7,517 bases of DNA from the NCBI GenBank assembly GCA_023456995.1, contig JAEWNU010000296.1, positions 1-7,517 of the forward strand, written 5' to 3'. Shown here in pieces: positions 5,422 to 7,517 of the stretch (position 1 is its first letter; each line of letters starts with the position of its first letter). The notes under the pieces are model-generated. The model saw nothing but the letters and a program-made list of their open reading frames with translations, was not told the DNA's origin and did no database searches. The position numbers and the translations under genes were made by a program. This DNA comes from Bacillota bacterium. Lineage in GTDB: Bacteria > Bacillota > Clostridia > Oscillospirales > Ruminococcaceae.

Positions 5422-7143
5422 TTATCGGAATGCGCCTCCCCTCTGGTTAAAAATGACCAGTTCATCCATTGTGTCGCAGAGGTTTAGCGCGCCGTAGCCC
5501 CACTCGGGATTGGGGTAGGCGCGCGGAAAGCTTCTCGCAGCGCTGCGGCATAAAAACGATTTGATACGCTCGCCATATAAGAATGGGTCATTGCCCTTGA
5601 CATTGCCCCATTCAAGCATCAGCGCCGCCGATCCGGTCACAAACGGCGTTGCAATGCTGGTACCGGTGAATCGGTCGTAGCCACCCCCCACCTTAGTAGT
5701 TAAAATGCTAACCCCCGGTGCCACCAGATCGGGCTTTTGGCCGTACCGACCATAGGTCAGACCACGGCCCGAAAAATCGACACTGGTGTTGAGCAGCGAG
5801 TTGTATGCGCCCACCGAAAGGACTTTATAGGCCGTGGCCGGAATCGTGATGGTATTCTGTATATTCGGCACCAGAAAAGCGGTCTGTCGGGTTACGGCGT
5901 CGGTCATCGGCAGCCAAATATCAAACCGACCGTCAACCACACGCTGGCCGGTGTAAGCCAGACGCCACAATCCCTGGGGGATGGCTTCACCAATTGCGTT
6001 GAGCGAAAAATACACCTCCTGACTGGTTGTGTAGTGGTTGGGCTGGCCGTAAAGCACCGACACCTGAACGCGATCAAGCGCTGTGATTGTGACGCTTTGC
6101 GTAGCGGCGATGTTACCGGTGCTCTGCCCAGACGGTGCAATGAGCTCGTATTCGATGGAATCTGCAAAGTTTTTCCACAGCGTGATATAAAGGCTGCGAA
6201 TATTTTCTCCCACGACCATTTCAGCATAATTAGTACGTTTCTCGGCAGCGACGCCGTAAAAATGATGCCCGGAAGACCCCTCGTTCCCTGTCGCGACACA
6301 TATGACGCATTTCCAGCGTTCTGAGACCGAGTCGAGATATTGCTCAAACAAAGAATTCCCGTCGTGCGCGCCGTCATTAGTACCATTGCTGATGTTAATT
6401 GCAATGGGTTTTTCAAGTGCCTGCGCAATATCCAGCGCAAATTTTACCCCGCGCATAATTGCGGTACTCAAAGCAAAGCCAATTGCGTCCGACCGCTGTA
6501 GCTTGACGACAATAAGTTCACATTCCGGCGCCGCGCCCACCTCCTGCCCGTCGCTTGACCGCCCATTTCCGGCAGCGACACCGGCTACCGCCGTGCCGTG
6601 CCCGATTACGTCGCGAGAGGGCACGACGGTAAAAGGATCGGGGCTTTGCAGCGCGGTGTTCAGCTCCTCATTGGTAAACAGTCGTCCCACGCTAAAGCCA
6701 GGCGGCGGTGTACCCTCCAGCGACTGATCCCACAGATAAGCAATACGGCTGCTGCCATCTTCGTTGCGAAAATCGGGGTGAGTATAGTCAATACCTGAAT
6801 CAATAATGGCAACCAGAACACCGTTTCCGTGTAGGCCGAAGCTTCTCTCTCGCTGAACAGGAGGAATACACGATTTTTCCATGCTGCGCTGCAACATATA
6901 GGCCATCGACTTTGGCATTTCAAAATACTCTATCCCCCGCACTGTAAACAACTGGGAGAATGAATTTAGCGGGATGGTTAAAATTGCATAATTCTCATTG
7001 AGCTGCTCGGCAAAACCACCAAGCTGGCGTGCAATCTCTTCAAGGTCACCATGAAATTTGATGATGACCTCGGTGTTACCTCCAGACAACAGTTCAGTTG
7101 CAAACCGGACATTAGGCTCAAGCGGGATAAGCCGGCGTTCCAA
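5422..7143 (-). CDS. Csp-like S8 (subtilisin) serine protease, first of the pair
   Basis: This 573-residue subtilase starts at TTG 7143, preceded at 7 nt by GGAGG (7155-7151). Catalytic residues are Asp115 (IDSGID), His182 (GHGT) and Ser496 (GTSIATP), with oxyanion Asn287 (ATGNEG); all are intact. Residues about 20-85 look like an inhibitor-type prodomain (IIKFHGDLEEIARQLG, then AILTIPLNSF). Residues about 305-435 form the beta-rich insertion typical of clostridial Csp proteases. There is no signal peptide, consistent with a protein made in the mother cell and packed into the spore. It shares layout and motifs with the following gene, such as YPNPEWGYGALNL versus YPNPQWGYGVLDL, so the two are paralogues. 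It lacks a short segment found in its partner after the GAAP-VKL region (partner residues about 205-225). The likely role is processing of a cortex-lytic zymogen at germination, by analogy with CspB. General spore or housekeeping proteolysis is an alternative. Confidence 0.87.
   Translation of the reverse strand: MERRLIPLEPNVRFATELLSGGNTEVIIKFHGDLEEIARQLGGFAEQLNENYAILTIPLNSFSQLFTVRGIEYFEMPKSMAYMLQRSMEKSCIPPVQRERSFGLHGNGVLVAIIDSGIDYTHPDFRNEDGSSRIAYLWDQSLEGTPPPGFSVGRLFTNEELNTALQSPDPFTVVPSRDVIGHGTAVAGVAAGNGRSSDGQEVGAAPECELIVVKLQRSDAIGFALSTAIMRGVKFALDIAQALEKPIAINISNGTNDGAHDGNSLFEQYLDSVSERWKCVICVATGNEGSSGHHFYGVAAEKRTNYAEMVVGENIRSLYITLWKNFADSIEYELIAPSGQSTGNIAATQSVTITALDRVQVSVLYGQPNHYTTSQEVYFSLNAIGEAIPQGLWRLAYTGQRVVDGRFDIWLPMTDAVTRQTAFLVPNIQNTITIPATAYKVLSVGAYNSLLNTSVDFSGRGLTYGRYGQKPDLVAPGVSILTTKVGGGYDRFTGTSIATPFVTGSAALMLEWGNVKGNDPFLYGERIKSFLCRSAARSFPRAYPNPEWGYGALNLCDTMDELVIFNQRGGAFR
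5435..5442 (-). promoter_or_regulatory. Ribosome binding site inside the end of the first protease gene
   Basis: On the minus strand AGGGGAGG lies within the last codons of the upstream protease. It is the only strong site for the downstream protease, but no ATG, GTG or TTG in that frame sits at a normal distance. Rare ATA (5425-5423) is at 9 nt, and ACG (5422-5420) is at 12 nt. The usual-type TTG is 24 nt away. Confidence 0.6.
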
Positions 7144-7236
7144 GAATCCACCTCCAAAGCGGCTTTATTAACTTATGCCGCAGGTATTCTATTATAAAAT
7201 CTCCGCATATAATCATATTATGGAGGTGGAGAAAAT
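7144..7236. promoter_or_regulatory. Divergent intergenic region between protease and cortex-lytic-type genes
   Basis: This 93-bp AT-rich spacer must hold promoters for both directions. On the plus strand, CATATAAT (7206-7213) contains a perfect TATAAT and also resembles a sigma-E -10 element (CATACAAT type). No good -35 was found for either reading. On the minus strand, TATAAT (7196-7191) and CATAAGTTA (7176-7168, fitting the sigma-K -10 pattern CATAnnnTA) are visible, again without a clear -35. Sporulation-sigma control is expected for such genes but is not proven by these motifs. Confidence 0.4.
7147..7230. repeat. 10-bp inverted repeat carrying both ribosome binding sites
   Basis: TGGAGGTGGA occurs on the plus strand at 7221-7230 and on the minus strand at 7156-7147, a perfect inverted repeat with 64 bp between the copies. 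Each copy is the Shine-Dalgarno region of the gene it precedes. The similarity probably reflects selection for strong initiation. Confidence 0.7.
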
Positions 7237-7517
7237 ATGAGTCCAAACAATGCCTCGTCCAGCTTGGGCGGGCTAGCCGTTAATGTCAATACCATTGCCA
7301 CAAACTTTCCTGTAGACAGCGCCACTGTCAGAATTATTGAACCGGGAACCAACCGGGTCATTGAGGAATTGAAAACAGACTCCTCGGGTCAGGCGCCAAA
7401 AATAGAGCTGGCCGCCCCGCCGCTGGATTACTCGCTGGAACCGATGAACCCTAAACCCTATACCGAATATGATGTCAGGGTTGAAGCGCCCGATTTTGAT
7501 GGCATCACCATCAACGG
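7237..7517 (+). CDS. N-terminal part of a probable SleC-like / peptidoglycan-binding spore cortex protein (3' partial)
   Basis: ATG 7237 is preceded by GGAGG (7222-7226) at 10 nt, and the frame stays open for 93 residues to the window edge. The visible part looks like a small beta-sandwich of the carboxypeptidase-regulatory/Cna-B type. It has LAVNVNT near residue 13, a variable strand at 29-35, TDSSGQAPKIEL (47-58), and APPLDYSLEP (60-69). The sequence YTEYDVRVEAPDFDGITI runs from 75 to 92. This pattern of TD-S-G-Q, PPL-YSLEP and Y-x-Y-V-V-A matches, from memory, the N-terminal domain of clostridial SleC-like and other peptidoglycan-binding spore proteins, where it serves as the pro-region. 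No signal peptide is seen. The catalytic or cell-wall-binding part would be beyond the window, so the identity is provisional. It is encoded divergently from two Csp-like proteases, whose known substrate type is pro-SleC; that context supports the call. Confidence 0.6.
   Translation, partial: MSPNNASSSLGGLAVNVNTIATNFPVDSATVRIIEPGTNRVIEELKTDSSGQAPKIELAAPPLDYSLEPMNPKPYTEYDVRVEAPDFDGITIN

Noticed and set aside
5737..6324. Plus-strand 195-residue open frame
   Set aside because: It is antisense to the first protease, has composition typical of a shadow frame and has no ribosome site.
5904..6440. Minus-strand 178-residue open frame
   Set aside because: It is an alternative frame inside the first protease gene, whose own frame encodes the conserved catalytic motifs.
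7214..7220. Sigma-G type -10 element CATATTA
   Set aside because: It would put the transcription start inside the ribosome binding site, and no -35 element lies at the required distance.

Overview
The window looks like chromosomal DNA of an anaerobic, endospore-forming Clostridia species, most likely from the Oscillospiraceae/Ruminococcaceae side. The grounds are strong AGGAGG-type ribosome binding sites, TTG starts, a Crp/Fnr regulator of the clostridial type, and two Csp-like subtilases of the kind known from clostridial spore germination. This assignment is inferred from gene content; no rRNA or marker gene is present.

Layout: (1) Bases 2-121 are the 3' end of a plus-strand gene, probably a PfkB/ribokinase-type sugar kinase, followed by a hairpin terminator (152-184). 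(2) An AT-rich intergenic region (185-459) carries a long, nearly perfect palindrome and a good sigma-A-type promoter. It leads into a Crp/Fnr-type regulator (460-1128). (3) A three-gene ABC importer follows on the same strand: lipoprotein substrate-binding protein (1234-2244), permease (2219-2995) and a compact ATPase (3002-3577). These genes overlap or nearly abut and form one operon, closed by a strong symmetrical terminator (3594-3630). The regulator is the obvious candidate to control the importer. The substrate cannot be read from the sequence; the family is the nitrate/sulfonate/taurine (NitT/TauT) type.

(4) On the minus strand, converging on the same terminator, are two tandem S8 (subtilisin-like) proteases of about 565-573 residues. 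The first transcribed spans 7143-5422 and the second starts near 5410-5431 and ends at 3719. Both keep Asp, His, Ser and the oxyanion Asn, and neither has a signal peptide, as in the Csp germination proteases. (5) Across a 93-bp divergent intergenic region, a plus-strand gene (7237 to beyond the window end) begins. Its N-terminal domain resembles the prodomain of SleC-like, peptidoglycan-binding spore cortex-lytic proteins. If that is right, the right half of the window encodes proteases next to their likely zymogen substrate: Csp proteases activate pro-SleC, which degrades spore cortex at germination.

The most useful points for a second look are the divergent protease/cortex-lytic arrangement with two apparently active proteases, the unusual start codon of the second protease, and the palindromes around the regulator/transporter genes. 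No mobile element, CRISPR array, tRNA or rRNA was seen.
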